Below are positions 8,588 to 17,446 of a DNA stretch of 33,006 bases, in pieces. Below the pieces are notes generated by a model. The model made no database searches. It saw only the letters and a list, made by a program, of their open reading frames with translations, and had not been told where the DNA came from. The stretch is from contig JAPPPS010000094.1 in the NCBI GenBank assembly GCA_028817405.1, positions 1-33,006 on the forward strand, written 5' to 3'. The position numbers were made by a program, and so were the translations under genes. Every line of letters begins with the position of its first letter. The stretch's first letter is position 1. Source of the stretch: Gammaproteobacteria bacterium (GTDB taxonomy: Bacteria > Pseudomonadota > Gammaproteobacteria > Arenicellales > Poriferihabitantaceae).

Positions 8588-9776
8588 CGGCGACTTCGAC
8601 CGTGACTGCGGCGAACCAACGCGCGCGGCCCGCGACCGCGTCGCGCTGGCCGAACGGTGGGCGCGATTGCACCGTGGCGCGGCCGCGGCGTGGGGAAAAT
8701 GGCGCGCCGATTGGCGCGAGAAATGGCGGCCGGCAGGTCGGGAATTGTGGCGGGGAAAATGCGCGCCGTGGTTGCGCACCGGCCCGTTTCGCTTCGCGGT
8801 TTTGCCGGCGCTGACGGTGGCGTTGCTCGGCGTCGCCTACTACGCCTGGGCGGTCAACCGGCCGCTGGACTTCGGCAATGAGGTGTGGGTCATCGCGCCC
8901 GGCGAGACTTTGGGCGGAATCGCCGCGCGGTTGGTCGAGCGCGAAATTATCGGCGAAACTTGGTCGCTGCGACTGCTCGCCAAGCCGCGCGACTTGGGCC
9001 GCCATGTGCGCTCCGGCGCGTACCGCTTCCCGCCGCGCACTTCGTTGCGCGGATTCTTGCGCCGCGTGGTCACCGGGGCCGGCCAGGTCGGCATCAAAAT
9101 CACCTTCATCGAGGGCTGGACGTTCGCCCGCATGCGCGAGGAATTGCGCAACGCGCCGGACTTACAACCGGTGACCGCGGACCTGAGCGACGCCGACATC
9201 ATGGCCGCGCTCGGCGCGCCGGGGGTGCACCCCGAGGGGCGGTTCTTCCCCGACACCTACCGCTACGCCGCGGGGCGCACCGACTTGTCGGTGTTCCGCC
9301 AAGCGTATCGATTGATGCAGGACAAACTCGCGGCCGCGTGGGAGGCGCGCGCCGATGATGTGCCGCTGAAATCCGCCGACGAGGCGCTGATTATCGCCTC
9401 GATTATCGAGAAGGAATCGCAAATCGACCACGAGCAGCGGCGCATCGCCGGCGTGTTCTACAACCGCCTGCGCAAGGGCATGCGCCTGCAGACCGACCCG
9501 ACCGTGATTTACGGCTTAGGCGACAAACTCCGCGGCAAATTGCGGCGCAAACACCTGCGCATCGACACGCCGTACAACACCTACACCCGGTACGGTCTGC
9601 CGCCCACGCCGATTAGTTTGCCCGGCGCGGATGCGCTGCGCGCGGCGGTCGACCCGGCGGCCACGAAGGCGTACTATTTCGTCGCCAAAGGCGGCGGCGC
9701 GCATCATTTTTCGGTCACCCTCGAGCAGCACAACCGGGCGGTGCGGCGGTATGCGCGCGGGCAAAAAGGCGGGTAG
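8577..9776 (+). CDS. mltG: Endolytic murein transglycosylase MltG (YceG-like)
   Basis: A 399-residue inner-membrane protein of the YceG/MltG family, which cleaves nascent glycan strands and terminates their growth. One membrane segment (about 72-92, FAVLPALTVALLGVAYYAW) is followed by a LysM-like part (VIAPGETLGGIAARL) and the YceG domain. The probable catalytic glutamate is Glu278 in ASIIEKES. GRFFPDTY, FYNRLRKGMRLQTDPTVIYG and TPYNTYTRYGLPPTPI are family hallmarks. The 70-residue cytosolic N-terminus is unusually long and rich in Trp and Arg. The ATG overlaps the fabF stop by 11 bases but has no ribosome site; later TTG codons would remove the extension, so the start is uncertain. pabC, which often sits between fabF and mltG, is absent. 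Confidence 0.93.
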   Translation: MRSDGDFDRDCGEPTRAARDRVALAERWARLHRGAAAAWGKWRADWREKWRPAGRELWRGKCAPWLRTGPFRFAVLPALTVALLGVAYYAWAVNRPLDFGNEVWVIAPGETLGGIAARLVEREIIGETWSLRLLAKPRDLGRHVRSGAYRFPPRTSLRGFLRRVVTGAGQVGIKITFIEGWTFARMREELRNAPDLQPVTADLSDADIMAALGAPGVHPEGRFFPDTYRYAAGRTDLSVFRQAYRLMQDKLAAAWEARADDVPLKSADEALIIASIIEKESQIDHEQRRIAGVFYNRLRKGMRLQTDPTVIYGLGDKLRGKLRRKHLRIDTPYNTYTRYGLPPTPISLPGADALRAAVDPAATKAYYFVAKGGGAHHFSVTLEQHNRAVRRYARGQKGG

Positions 9777-9799
9777 GGGATGCGCGCGGGGAGAAATTC

Positions 9800-9804
9800 G
9801 GGGA
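9800..9804 (+). promoter_or_regulatory. Ribosome binding site deciding the tmk start
   Basis: GGGGA lies 5 nt before the ATG at 9810. The earlier in-frame ATG at 9780 has its purine run touching the start codon, which is too close to work well. Confidence 0.5.
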
Positions 9805-9809
9805 CGGTG

Positions 9810-10631
9810 ATGGCGGCGGCTAAAAAATCTCCCGCGGCCGATTCGGCGACGGTGCCGACCGGGAAACTGCCGGCGGCGACTGGGAAACCGTCGGCCGCGG
9901 CAACGAATTCCCCGGTCGCGCCCGGCGCATTCATCACCGTCGAAGGCGCGGACGGCGCGGGCAAAACCACGCATTTGGACTTCATCGAGCGCCACCTGCG
10001 CAGCCACGGCCACGCGGTCACCCGCAGCCGCGAACCCGGCGGCACCGCGCTCGGCGAACGGTTGCGCGGCCTCCTGTTAGGCGGGCCGGACGCCGACGCC
10101 GACGCCGCGATTTCCGACCGCGCCGAGTTGCTGTTGGTGTTCGCCGCGCGCGCGCAGCACCTCGACGAAGTCATCGCGCCGGCGCTGGCCGCGGGGCGGT
10201 GGGTGTTGTGCGACCGATTCACCGACGCGACTTACGCCTACCAAGGCGGCGGCCGCGGCCTCGATGCGCGCGCCATCGCCGTTTTGGAGCAATGGACGCA
10301 CGGTGAATTGCAGCCGGACTTGACCCTTCTGCTGGATGTGCCGGTGGAAGTCGGGCAAGCGCGTACGCGGCGGCGCGAGCAGGCGGAGCAGGGCGGCGAC
10401 CGGGGCGACGGCGCCGACGGTGCCGACCGTTTCGAGCGCGAATCCACCGAGTTCAAGCAGGCGGTGCGCGCCGCGTATTTGGCGCGCGCGGCGCAGTTCC
10501 CGGCGCGCATCAAGCGCATCGACGCCGCGGTCGGCATCGCGCAAGTGCGCGCCGAATTGCAAACCGTGTTGGACGCGTTCGACCGCGCCCGGCAAACCGG
10601 CAAACCCCGGCAAGCCAGCCAAAACGCATGA
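9810..10631 (+). CDS. tmk: Thymidylate kinase
   Basis: Phosphorylates dTMP to dTDP with ATP in the cytosol. With the 9810 start it has 273 residues, against about 210 in E. coli. The P-loop GADGAGKTTH lies at about residues 46-55. SREPGGTALGERLR is the dTMP-binding segment. CDRFTDATYAYQGGGRGL is the DRx/AYQG motif. LLLDVPVEVGQAR and a Gly/Asp-lengthened LID loop follow. About 40 residues before the FITVEGADG core are a low-complexity Ala/Pro/Thr/Ser leader, and the LID also carries extra Gly/Asp residues. An ATG at 9780 would add ten residues but has a poor ribosome site. It follows mltG closely and overlaps holB by ATGA, so mltG-tmk-holB is probably one operon. Confidence 0.94.
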   Translation: MAAAKKSPAADSATVPTGKLPAATGKPSAAATNSPVAPGAFITVEGADGAGKTTHLDFIERHLRSHGHAVTRSREPGGTALGERLRGLLLGGPDADADAAISDRAELLLVFAARAQHLDEVIAPALAAGRWVLCDRFTDATYAYQGGGRGLDARAIAVLEQWTHGELQPDLTLLLDVPVEVGQARTRRREQAEQGGDRGDGADGADRFERESTEFKQAVRAAYLARAAQFPARIKRIDAAVGIAQVRAELQTVLDAFDRARQTGKPRQASQNA

Positions 10632-11845
10632 ACGCCGCCGAAAAACCGTGGGCATGGCCGTGGTCGGAAGCGGCCTGGCAACGTACTCTTGGTTCGCTGG
10701 ACACCCTGCACCATGGCCTCCTCATCACCGGCCAGCCGGGCATCGCCAAGCGCGAGTTCGGCTTGGCGCTGGCGCACGCGCTGCTGTGCGAAACGCCGGG
10801 CGCAAACGGCGCAATTGGCGCATGCGGCGCGTGTCACAACTGCACCTTGTTCGCCGCGGCCACCCACCCCGACTTCCATGTCCTCACCACCGAGCGCGAG
10901 TGGCGCGACGGCCGATTGAAGTTGGTCGCCGCGTATTGCGACCGATACCAGGACATCGCGGCGCGCGACAAACGCGCCAACCCCAGCCGCGTGATTCCCA
11001 TCGACCAAGTGCGCCATCTCATCGAGCAGTTCCACGCCCACGCGCACACCGCCAAGCGCAAAGTCGCGCTGCTGATGCCGGCCGACCGCATGAACATCAA
11101 CGCCGCCAACGCGCTGCTTAAATTGCTGGAGGAACCGCCGGCCGATTCGGTTTTGATTTTGGTCAGCGCGACGCCGGGCTACTTGCCGGCCACCATCCGC
11201 AGTCGATGCTTCCAAATCGCCATTCCGCCGCCGCATGCCGACACCGCGCGCGCGTGGCTGCGCGGCCGGCTGGCTGAGGGCGGGGGGGGCGGTGGTGCCG
11301 GTGACGGGGCGGCCGGCGGTGACGGGGACGGTGGTGCCGGCGATGATTCCGCCGCGGATTCTGTGGATTCCGCCGCTTCCAAAACTGCTTCCAAAACCGC
11401 CGCCAAGGCCGCCAAAGTGGATTTCGCCGCCATCGACCGCGCGCTCGCGAACGCCGGCCCGGTCGATGTGTTGCAGATGCAGAGGGACGGTTTTTTGCAG
11501 CGCCACGCGCAGTTGTCCGGCGACTTCGGCCGCCTCGTGGCCGGGCAGGCCGGCGCGCTGGAACTGGCAGCGCAGTGGGCAAAGCACGATTTCGCCCGCG
11601 TCTTGGACTGGATGCACCACTTAAGCGCCGCCCTCATCAAAACCGCCTGCGGCCTCGGCGCCGACCTCGGCGGCGGCGACCCCGGCATCGATTTACGCTC
11701 CCGCCCGCTGTCGCCGGCCAAACTCTTCAAGTTATACGACCAAATCGGCCACTACCGCAAAATCTCCCGCGAACCGCTGAACGAACAATTGGCGATGGAA
11801 GAACTCCTCCTGGCCCTGCGCGAAGCGCTGTCGCGGCGAAAATGA
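10628..11845 (+). CDS. holB: DNA polymerase III delta-prime subunit
   Basis: A clamp-loader subunit that helps the gamma complex place the beta sliding clamp on DNA. It has 405 residues, longer than the usual 320-340. It shows a degenerate P-loop (GQPGIAKREF), four zinc-ligand cysteines (Cys54, Cys66, Cys69, Cys72), ADRMNINAANALLKLLEEPP in place of the Walker B/sensor region, and the SRC motif at residues 192-194. The C-terminal collar domain begins near residue 264. Between AAA+ and collar domains (residues about 217-263, bases 11276-11416) lies a Gly/Asp/Ala then Ser/Lys/Ala insert that looks like a recent simple-sequence expansion. It starts in an ATGA overlap with tmk and is convergent with maf. 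Confidence 0.94.
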   Translation: MNAAEKPWAWPWSEAAWQRTLGSLDTLHHGLLITGQPGIAKREFGLALAHALLCETPGANGAIGACGACHNCTLFAAATHPDFHVLTTEREWRDGRLKLVAAYCDRYQDIAARDKRANPSRVIPIDQVRHLIEQFHAHAHTAKRKVALLMPADRMNINAANALLKLLEEPPADSVLILVSATPGYLPATIRSRCFQIAIPPPHADTARAWLRGRLAEGGGGGGAGDGAAGGDGDGGAGDDSAADSVDSAASKTASKTAAKAAKVDFAAIDRALANAGPVDVLQMQRDGFLQRHAQLSGDFGRLVAGQAGALELAAQWAKHDFARVLDWMHHLSAALIKTACGLGADLGGGDPGIDLRSRPLSPAKLFKLYDQIGHYRKISREPLNEQLAMEELLLALREALSRRK

Positions 11846-11857
11846 CGCCGCGTAGCA

Positions 11858-11881
11858 CCGGCAATGGCCGGAAAATGCCGG
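11858..11881. terminator. Weak hairpin between convergent holB and maf
   Basis: CCGGCA (11858-11863) and TGCCGG (11876-11881) can pair over a 12-nt loop in the 44-base gap between two convergent genes. The position suits a terminator. The short stem and lack of a clean T-run make this tentative. Confidence 0.25.
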
Positions 11882-11889
11882 GGGGCGTC

Positions 11890-12489
11890 CTACACCACAT
11901 CCACACCCGCGTTGTTCAGCATGTCGACCAGGCGAATCATGGGCAGGCCGATGAGGGCGTTGGGGTCGTCGCCGTGCAGGCGGCGCAAGAGCGCGATGCC
12001 GCGGCCTTCGGCTTTTAGACTGCCGCAACATTGGTACGGTTGCTCGGCGCGCAGATATCTTTCGATGAGGTCGCGGTCGAGGCGGCGGAATTCGACCGTG
12101 AAAACTTCGACCGCGGATTGCACGGCGGCGGTGGCGGCGTCATACAACGCGATGCCGGAGTGCAAGGTGACGGTCGCGCCGGACGCCGATTGCAACTGCG
12201 CCACGGCGTGCGCGTGGTCGCGCGGTTTGCCGATTAACTGGCCGCGGCATTCGGCAACCTGGTCGCAGCCGATGACTAACGCGTCGCGGCCCGCGGCATC
12301 ATTCGCCGGCGACTCGGCCACGGCCTTGGCTTTGGCGATGGACAACCGTTCGGCCAACGCCGGCGCCGACTCGCCGGGCCGCGGCGATTCGTCGATACCG
12401 GGCGCGCGCACCGTGAACGGGATGCCGGCGCGCGCAAGGATTTCCCGGCGCCACGGCGAGGAGGAAGCGAGGACGATGCGGCGGTTCAT
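11890..12489 (-). CDS. yceF: Maf-family 7-methyl-GTP pyrophosphatase, YceF type
   Basis: A 199-residue nucleotide pyrophosphatase that hydrolyses non-canonical nucleotides; the YceF subgroup prefers m7GTP. Subgroup features are ASSSPWRREILARAGIPF at the N-terminus, APGIDE(S)PR, GCDQVAEC, GKP, CCGSLKAEGRGIAL and DPNALIGLPMIRLVDML, which follow E. coli YceF more closely than the dTTP-type YhdE. Length is normal. The ATG lies 14 bases after the end of the tRNA-Arg gene, so the gene may be co-transcribed with the tRNA or read from the gatB side. In E. coli yceF lies close to the fab-mltG-tmk-holB cluster, consistent with holB being its convergent neighbour here. Confidence 0.92.
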   Translation of the reverse strand: MNRRIVLASSSPWRREILARAGIPFTVRAPGIDESPRPGESAPALAERLSIAKAKAVAESPANDAAGRDALVIGCDQVAECRGQLIGKPRDHAHAVAQLQSASGATVTLHSGIALYDAATAAVQSAVEVFTVEFRRLDRDLIERYLRAEQPYQCCGSLKAEGRGIALLRRLHGDDPNALIGLPMIRLVDMLNNAGVDVV

Positions 12490-12502
12490 GGCGGAAAATT
12501 AG

Positions 12503-12576
12503 CGGGCCTGGAGGGACTCGAACCCCCGACCACCTGGTTCGAAGCCAGGTACTCTATCCGGCTGAGCTACAGGCCC
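12503..12576 (-). tRNA. tRNA-Arg (anticodon UCG)
   Basis: The minus strand folds into a full cloverleaf. The acceptor stem is GGGCCTG/CAGGCCC, the D arm begins GCTCAGCC, the anticodon stem CCTGG/CCAGG encloses the loop CTTCGAA, and the T arm is GGGGG-TTCGAGT-CCCTC. Position 34-36 reads TCG, for arginine CGA and probably other CGN codons. The discriminator base is G, and CCA is not encoded. It lies between gatB and maf. Confidence 0.95.
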
Positions 12577-12591
12577 TTGCGATAACGCGCG

Positions 12592-12620
12592 ATTGTAGCA
12601 AAGTCGGCGCGGTCAGTCAG
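12592..12620 (-). promoter_or_regulatory. Sigma70 promoter for tRNA-Arg
   Basis: On the minus strand CTGACT (12620-12615) and TACAAT (12597-12592) are spaced by 17 bases. The predicted start is near 12585, just before the tRNA 5' end at 12576. The -35 box overlaps the gatB stop region, so the tRNA can be made independently of gatCAB and may also drive maf. Confidence 0.7.
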
Positions 12621-14127
12621 CGCCGCCCAACTTCTCGCGCAAGATTTGGTTGACGCTGGATGGGTTGGCTTTGCCGGCGGTGGCTTGCATGACTTTGCCG
12701 ACCAAGAAGCCGAGGACTTTGTGGCGGCCGGCGCGGTATTGCGCGACTTGTTGCGGGTGATCGTCCACCACGCGCGCGACCACGGACGCGATGGCGGCGT
12801 GGTCGGTGACTTGGCGTAAGCCGCGCGCGTCGATGATGGCGTCGACGCCGCCTTCGCCTTGCCACGCGGCCGCGAAAACTTCTTTGGCGATTTTGCCGGA
12901 GATGGTTTGGTCCGCGAGGCGCTGCAGTAGGCGCGCCATCTGCGCCGGCGGCAGCGGCGACTGCTCGACGCCCACGCCATCGCGGTTCAGCGCCGCCGCG
13001 AAGTCGCCGAGAATCCAGTTGGCGGCGGTCTTGGCGTCCACGCCGTCCGCGCCGGCGACCGATTCGAAGTAGTCGGCCATGGCGCGCTCGGCGGTGAGTT
13101 GCGCGGCGTCGTCGGCCGGCAACCCAAAGTCGGATTCAAACCGTCGGCGTCGCGCGTCCGGCAACTCCGGCAAGGCGGCGCGCACCGCGTCGATGAAATC
13201 GTCGTCCAGCAGCATCGCCGGCAAGTCCGGGTCGGGGAAATACCGGTAGTCATGCGCTTCTTCTTTCGAGCGCATCGGCCGGGTTTGGTCGCGGTCGGCG
13301 TCGTATAACCGCGTCTCTTGCACGATGGCGTCGCCGCTCTCACGCACTTCGATGTGGCGGCGCACCTCGTAGTCGATGGCTTTTTCCACGAACCGAAACG
13401 AGTTGATGTTTTTCAGTTCGGTGCGGGTGCCGAGCGCGGTGTCGCCGACGCGCCGCACCGACACATTGGCGTCGCATCGAAACGAGCCTTCCTGCATGTT
13501 GCCGTCCGAGATGTCGAGGTATCGCACCAGCGCGTGGATTTTGCGCAAGTACGCCGCGGCCTCCGCCGCCGAGCGCAAGTCCGCTTCCGAGACGATTTCC
13601 AGCAGCGGCGTGCCGGCGCGGTTCAGGTCGATGCCGGTCTGGCCGTGGAAGTCTTCGTGCAGCGATTTGCCCGCGTCTTCCTCCAAATGCGCGCGGGTGA
13701 TGCGGATGGTTTTCGGGCCGGCCGCGGTGTCGATTTCCAACGCGCCGGCGCCGACAATCGGTTCTTCGTACTGGCTGATTTGGTAGCCCTTCGGCAGGTC
13801 GGGGTAGAAGTAGTGCTTGCGCGCGAACACCGAGCGGCGGTTGATTTGCGCGCCCACGGCCAAGCCGAAACGCACCGCCAACTTCGCCGCTTCCATGTTC
13901 ATCACAGGCAGCAGGCCGGGCAAGCCGATGCTGAGGCCGCAGGCTTGGGTGTTCGGCGGCGCGCCGTAGTCGGTGGCCGAGGGCGCGAAGATTTTGCTGC
14001 GCGTTTTCAACTGCACATGCACTTCCAGGCCGATGACCGATTCCCATTGGCCGGCGGCGTGGTCCGCGGCGGCATCAGCGGCGGCGCCGCGGCCCGCGGC
14101 CGCATCGACGGTATCAGCGGCATTCAT
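12613..14127 (-). CDS. gatB: Asp-tRNA(Asn)/Glu-tRNA(Gln) amidotransferase subunit B
   Basis: The 504-residue subunit that binds the mischarged tRNA and phosphorylates its acyl group before amidation. Motifs are [78 protein letters not shown] and [18 protein letters not shown] in the GatB core, then a C-terminal YqeY-like tRNA-binding domain ([25 protein letters not shown]). I chose the ATG at 14127, which overlaps the gatA stop by one base (TGATG); the open frame upstream is out-of-frame gatA sequence. The first 25 residues are an Ala/Asp-rich extension. Last gene of gatCAB. Confidence 0.95.
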   Translation of the reverse strand: MNAADTVDAAAGRGAAADAAADHAAGQWESVIGLEVHVQLKTRSKIFAPSATDYGAPPNTQACGLSIGLPGLLPVMNMEAAKLAVRFGLAVGAQINRRSVFARKHYFYPDLPKGYQISQYEEPIVGAGALEIDTAAGPKTIRITRAHLEEDAGKSLHEDFHGQTGIDLNRAGTPLLEIVSEADLRSAAEAAAYLRKIHALVRYLDISDGNMQEGSFRCDANVSVRRVGDTALGTRTELKNINSFRFVEKAIDYEVRRHIEVRESGDAIVQETRLYDADRDQTRPMRSKEEAHDYRYFPDPDLPAMLLDDDFIDAVRAALPELPDARRRRFESDFGLPADDAAQLTAERAMADYFESVAGADGVDAKTAANWILGDFAAALNRDGVGVEQSPLPPAQMARLLQRLADQTISGKIAKEVFAAAWQGEGGVDAIIDARGLRQVTDHAAIASVVARVVDDHPQQVAQYRAGRHKVLGFLVGKVMQATAGKANPSSVNQILREKLGGAD

Positions 14128-15665
14128 CACGCATACTCGGCCGGGGTTTGCCGATGCCAGTCGGTGGCTTGCTGGTAGCAATGCGCGGCGATGAGCGGCG
14201 TGGCTTCGTCCAGATAATCGCCGATGAGTTGCAAGCCGACCGGCAAGTTGGCGCGGTCGAAACCGGCCGGAATTGACAGCGCCGGCAAGCCCGCCAGATT
14301 GACCGCGTTGGTGAAAATGTCGTTCAAATACATGGCCACCGGGTCGCGGGTTTTCTCGCCCAACTCGAATGCCGTGGCCGGGGTGGTGGGGCCGGCCAGG
14401 AGGTCGCAAACCTCGAAAGCGCGGCGGAAGTCGTCGGCAATCAGCCGCCGCAGTTTTTGCGCTTTCAGGTAGTAGGCGTCGTAGTAGCCGGACGACAATA
14501 CGAAAGTGCCGACCATGATGCGCCGCTTGACTTCCGCGCCGAAGCCCTCGCCGCGGCTGCGCGCGTATAAGTCGTCGATGTCGGCGGCGTCGGCGGCGCG
14601 GTGGCCGTACCGGACACCGTCAAAACGCGCCAAGTTGGAAGACGCTTCGGCCGGCGCCAGGACATAGTAGCAGGGAATTCCCGCGGCGCTGTTCGGCAAC
14701 TCCACCTCGACGGTGCTTGCGCCCAAGGCGCGCAGTTGCGCCAGCGCGGCGTCGATGCAGTCAGCCACATCGGGAGCGACATCGGCGCCGAAAAACTCCC
14801 TCGGCAGGCCGATGGTTTTGCCGGCCAAGGGCTTCCCCGACTCGGCGCGCGCCGATGCCAACAACGCCGGATAATCCGGCACATCGAGTTGCAGCGAGGT
14901 GGAATCGGCGGCGTCAAAACCGGCCATGGCGCGCAGCACGATGGCGGCGTCGGCGGCGTTGGTCGCCAGCACCCCGGCTTGGTCGAGGCTGGAAGCGAAC
15001 GCGACCATGCCGCGCCGCGACACCCGCCCGTAACTGGGTTTGATGCCGGTCAGGCCGCACAGCGCGGCCGGCTGGCGAATCGAGCCGCCGGTGTCGGTGC
15101 CGGTGGCGACCGGCGCGAGGCGGGCGGCGACCGCGGCCGCGGAGCCGCCGGAGGAGCCGCCCGGCACCCGCGTTTTGTCCCACGGATTGCGCACCGCGCC
15201 GGCGCAACTGGTCTCGTTGGAGGAGCCCATCGCGAACTCGTCGAGGTTGGTTTTGCCCACCGTCACCGCGCCGCCGCGGTTCAGTTTGTCGACCACGGTG
15301 GCGTCGTACGGCGCGATGAAATTCGACAATATTTTGGAGCCGCAACTGGTCAGAACGCCGGCGGTGCAGAACAAATCCTTGTGCGCCAGCGGGATGCCGA
15401 GCAGCGGGGCCGCATCGGCGTCGGAGTTTTCGTCGCCGGCCGCGAGGCGGCGGTCCGCGGCCTCGGCCTGCGCCAGCGCCCGGTCTTCGGTGACGGTGAT
15501 GAACGCGTTCAGGTCTTCGGCGGCCGCGATGCGAGCGAGAAAATGCCGGGTCAATTCGACGCTGGAATAGTCCCGCCGGCGCAGCGCGCGGGCATGCGCG
15601 GCGATGGATTGGCGGTGCATCGGCGCGGCGTCGTCGGTGGCGGCCGCGGAATCCGTGAAGTTCAT
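14127..15665 (-). CDS. gatA: Asp-tRNA(Asn)/Glu-tRNA(Gln) amidotransferase subunit A
   Basis: A 512-residue amidase-signature enzyme that releases ammonia from glutamine and channels it to GatB. The Ser-cisSer-Lys triad is complete: Lys96 in LAHKDLF, Ser171 in [13 protein letters not shown] and Ser195 in [10 protein letters not shown], with the same spacing as characterised GatA proteins. [22 protein letters not shown] and the C-terminal [23 protein letters not shown] are family motifs. The first 15-20 residues are a short extra tail. It starts inside an ATGA overlap with gatC and ends one base into gatB, a tightly coupled operon. Supports an indirect route to Gln-tRNA(Gln) or Asn-tRNA(Asn). 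Confidence 0.96.
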   Translation of the reverse strand: MNFTDSAAATDDAAPMHRQSIAAHARALRRRDYSSVELTRHFLARIAAAEDLNAFITVTEDRALAQAEAADRRLAAGDENSDADAAPLLGIPLAHKDLFCTAGVLTSCGSKILSNFIAPYDATVVDKLNRGGAVTVGKTNLDEFAMGSSNETSCAGAVRNPWDKTRVPGGSSGGSAAAVAARLAPVATGTDTGGSIRQPAALCGLTGIKPSYGRVSRRGMVAFASSLDQAGVLATNAADAAIVLRAMAGFDAADSTSLQLDVPDYPALLASARAESGKPLAGKTIGLPREFFGADVAPDVADCIDAALAQLRALGASTVEVELPNSAAGIPCYYVLAPAEASSNLARFDGVRYGHRAADAADIDDLYARSRGEGFGAEVKRRIMVGTFVLSSGYYDAYYLKAQKLRRLIADDFRRAFEVCDLLAGPTTPATAFELGEKTRDPVAMYLNDIFTNAVNLAGLPALSIPAGFDRANLPVGLQLIGDYLDEATPLIAAHCYQQATDWHRQTPAEYA

Positions 15666-15985
15666 TCGATGACCCGCGGCACCAAGTACAAGCCGTCTTC
15701 CGCGGCCGGGGCGATGCGTTGGTAGTCGGCGCGGCGGTCGGTTTCCGTGACTTCATCGGCGCGCAAACGTAGCGCGGCCTCCGCCAGTTGCTGCGGATGC
15801 GACAGCGGCGCGACGCCGTTGGTGTCGATGCGGTTCATCTGCTCGACCAACTCCAGAATGCGCGACAACTGCGCCGCGTATTCTTCGGCCTCGGCGGCCT
15901 CGGCGTCCTCGGTGGTCTCGGCCGGCGCGGTCGCCAAACGCGCGAGATGCGCGATGCGGGCGATTTGTTCGCGGGTGATGGGCAT
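15662..15985 (-). CDS. gatC: Asp-tRNA(Asn)/Glu-tRNA(Gln) amidotransferase subunit C
   Basis: A 107-residue small subunit that stabilises GatA against GatB. Family features are the N-terminal helix [15 protein letters not shown], the [22 protein letters not shown] segment and [34 protein letters not shown] at the end. It is about ten residues longer than usual, owing to a Glu/Ala-rich insert ([13 protein letters not shown]) after the first helix. First gene of gatCAB, diverging from mreB across a 258-base gap, the arrangement also found in Pseudomonas. Confidence 0.95.
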   Translation of the reverse strand: MPITREQIARIAHLARLATAPAETTEDAEAAEAEEYAAQLSRILELVEQMNRIDTNGVAPLSHPQQLAEAALRLRADEVTETDRRADYQRIAPAAEDGLYLVPRVIE

Positions 15986-16010
15986 GACGGCGGGGAAGGG
16001 CGGCGGAATT

Positions 16011-16036
16011 GGCGGCGAAATTGGGCGGCGAAATTG
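16011..16036 (+). repeat. 13-bp tandem repeat GGCGGCGAAATTG x2 in the gatC-mreB gap
   Basis: Two exact adjacent copies (16011-16023 and 16024-16036), preceded by a shortened form GGCGGAATTG, lie 25 bases upstream of gatC. They fall where a gatCAB promoter or leader would be and could be operator-like. A GAATTCGGCG pair at about 16090-16112 adds to the repeat density. Confidence 0.7.
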
Positions 16037-16136
16037 GCGCGCGCAAGTGACCGGAGGTTTGTCGCGGCGCGCGCGGTTAACTTAGGCGAAGAATTCGGCG
16101 GGGAATTCGGCGCGCCCGGCAAGCACCGTCGCGCGC

Positions 16137-16165
16137 TTGCAGTGTGCCGCGCGCGCGGTTAAAAT
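16137..16165 (+). promoter_or_regulatory. Sigma70 promoter for mreB
   Basis: TTGCAG (16137-16142) and TAAAAT (16160-16165) are separated by exactly 17 bases and stand out in GC-rich DNA. Transcription would start near 16172 and give a leader of about 70 nt before the mreB ATG. A GCGCGCGGTTAA word just ahead of and within the -10 box recurs at about 16069-16080. Confidence 0.7.
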
Positions 16166-16243
16166 GCAAGCGTTCTCCGTCCGCGCCTGCAATCGCCCGC
16201 AACCCGCATTCAGTCGCCCGTCCAACCGCCACCGCTCACGACC

Positions 16244-17284
16244 ATGCTGAAACGCCTCCTCGGCTTTTTGTCCAACGACCTCGCCATCGACCTCGGCACC
16301 GCCAACACGCTCATTTATGTCAAGAGCAAAGGCATCATTTTGAACGAACCATCGGTGGTGGCGATTAAACGCCCGGCCGGTCGCGGCGGCCGCAGCGTGT
16401 TGGCGGTGGGCCAGGACGCCAAGTTGATGTTGGGGCGCACCCCGTCCTCGATTGAAGCGATTCGGCCGATGAAAGACGGCGTCATCGCCGACTTCAATGT
16501 CACCGAGGACATGCTCAAATATTTCATCCGCAAGGTGCAGGAAAACCGTCTGTTCACCAGCCCGCGCATCATCATCTGCGTGCCGTGCGGCTCGACCCAA
16601 GTGGAGCGGCGCGCGATTCGCGAGTCGGCGGCCAGCGCCGGGGCGCGCGAGGTGTACTTAATTGAGGAGCCGATGGCGGTGGCGATTGGCGCCAACCTGC
16701 CGGTCGCCGAGCCGACCGCGTCGATGGTCGTGGACATCGGCGGCGGCACCACCGAAGTCGGCATTATGTCGCTGGGCGGCGTGGTGCAATCGCATTCGCT
16801 GCGCATCGCCGGCAACGCCTTCGACGAAGCCATCATCAACTATGTGCGCCAGCGCCACGGTGTGCTGATTGGCGAGGCCACGGCCGAGCGGGTGAAGAAA
16901 ACCGTGGCCACCGCTTGGGCCGAATCCGAGCATCTGGAAACCGAAATTAAAGGCCGGGACATGGCCGAGGGCATGTCGCGGTCGCTGGTGGTCTCCAGCG
17001 ACGATGCGCATGCCGCCATCGACGATTCATTGCGCCGCATCGTGCACGCCATCCGCTTGGTGCTGGAAAAAACCCCGCCGGAATTGAGCGCCGACATCGG
17101 CGAGAAGGGTATGGTCATCGCCGGCGGCGGCGCGCTGCTGCGCGACATCGACCGCCGCCTGATGCAGGACACCGGCCTGCCGGTGGTGGTGGCCGAGGAC
17201 CCGCTGACCTGCGTCGCCAAAGGCTGCGGCCGGGCGCTGGAGGAAATGGATGTGCTGGGCGACATTTTTGCGTACGAGTCATAA
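16244..17284 (+). CDS. mreB: Rod-shape-determining actin homologue MreB
   Basis: A 346-residue actin-like ATPase that forms membrane-bound filaments and directs lateral wall synthesis. Present are phosphate-1 motif [12 protein letters not shown] (15-26), [17 protein letters not shown] (113-129), [15 protein letters not shown], phosphate-2 motif [18 protein letters not shown] (162-179) and the adenosine motif [13 protein letters not shown] (291-303). The N-terminal [18 protein letters not shown] includes the short amphipathic membrane-binding segment of Gram-negative MreB. Full length. It heads the elongation cluster mreBCD-mrdA-rodA-mltB-rlpA and diverges from gatCAB. A good sigma70 promoter lies upstream. 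Confidence 0.97.
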   Translation: MLKRLLGFLSNDLAIDLGTANTLIYVKSKGIILNEPSVVAIKRPAGRGGRSVLAVGQDAKLMLGRTPSSIEAIRPMKDGVIADFNVTEDMLKYFIRKVQENRLFTSPRIIICVPCGSTQVERRAIRESAASAGAREVYLIEEPMAVAIGANLPVAEPTASMVVDIGGGTTEVGIMSLGGVVQSHSLRIAGNAFDEAIINYVRQRHGVLIGEATAERVKKTVATAWAESEHLETEIKGRDMAEGMSRSLVVSSDDAHAAIDDSLRRIVHAIRLVLEKTPPELSADIGEKGMVIAGGGALLRDIDRRLMQDTGLPVVVAEDPLTCVAKGCGRALEEMDVLGDIFAYES

Positions 17285-17394
17285 CCGCGGGCCGGCCGCG
17301 CAGCGCCGCGCCGGTTGCGCGGTGCGGCCGCGCTGCTGAGCGTCGCGCGCCCCCCGCCGCCGCGCTAATTTCGCCGTCGCCACCGTAGCCCCCG

Positions 17395-17446
17395 CACCGT
17401 CGCCCCCGCCCCCACCGTCGCCCCCGCCCCCACCGTCGCCCCCCGC
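17395..17446 (+). repeat. 18-bp tandem repeat between mreB and mreC
   Basis: Units of CACCGTCGCCCCCGCCCC begin at 17395 and 17413, with a third, partial unit from 17431 running to the mreC ATG; a shortened relative begins at 17381. The 162-base gap holds little else apart from GC-rich sequence. The repeat occupies the place of the mreC ribosome site, and no normal Shine-Dalgarno sequence is visible. Confidence 0.8.

Noticed and set aside
6614-8779. Long minus-strand open frame (721 codons) opposite acpP and fabF
   Set aside because: It is antisense to two well-conserved genes with intact catalytic residues. Its translation is compositionally odd (Arg/His/Ala-rich) with no recognisable domain, and such frames are common in GC-rich DNA.
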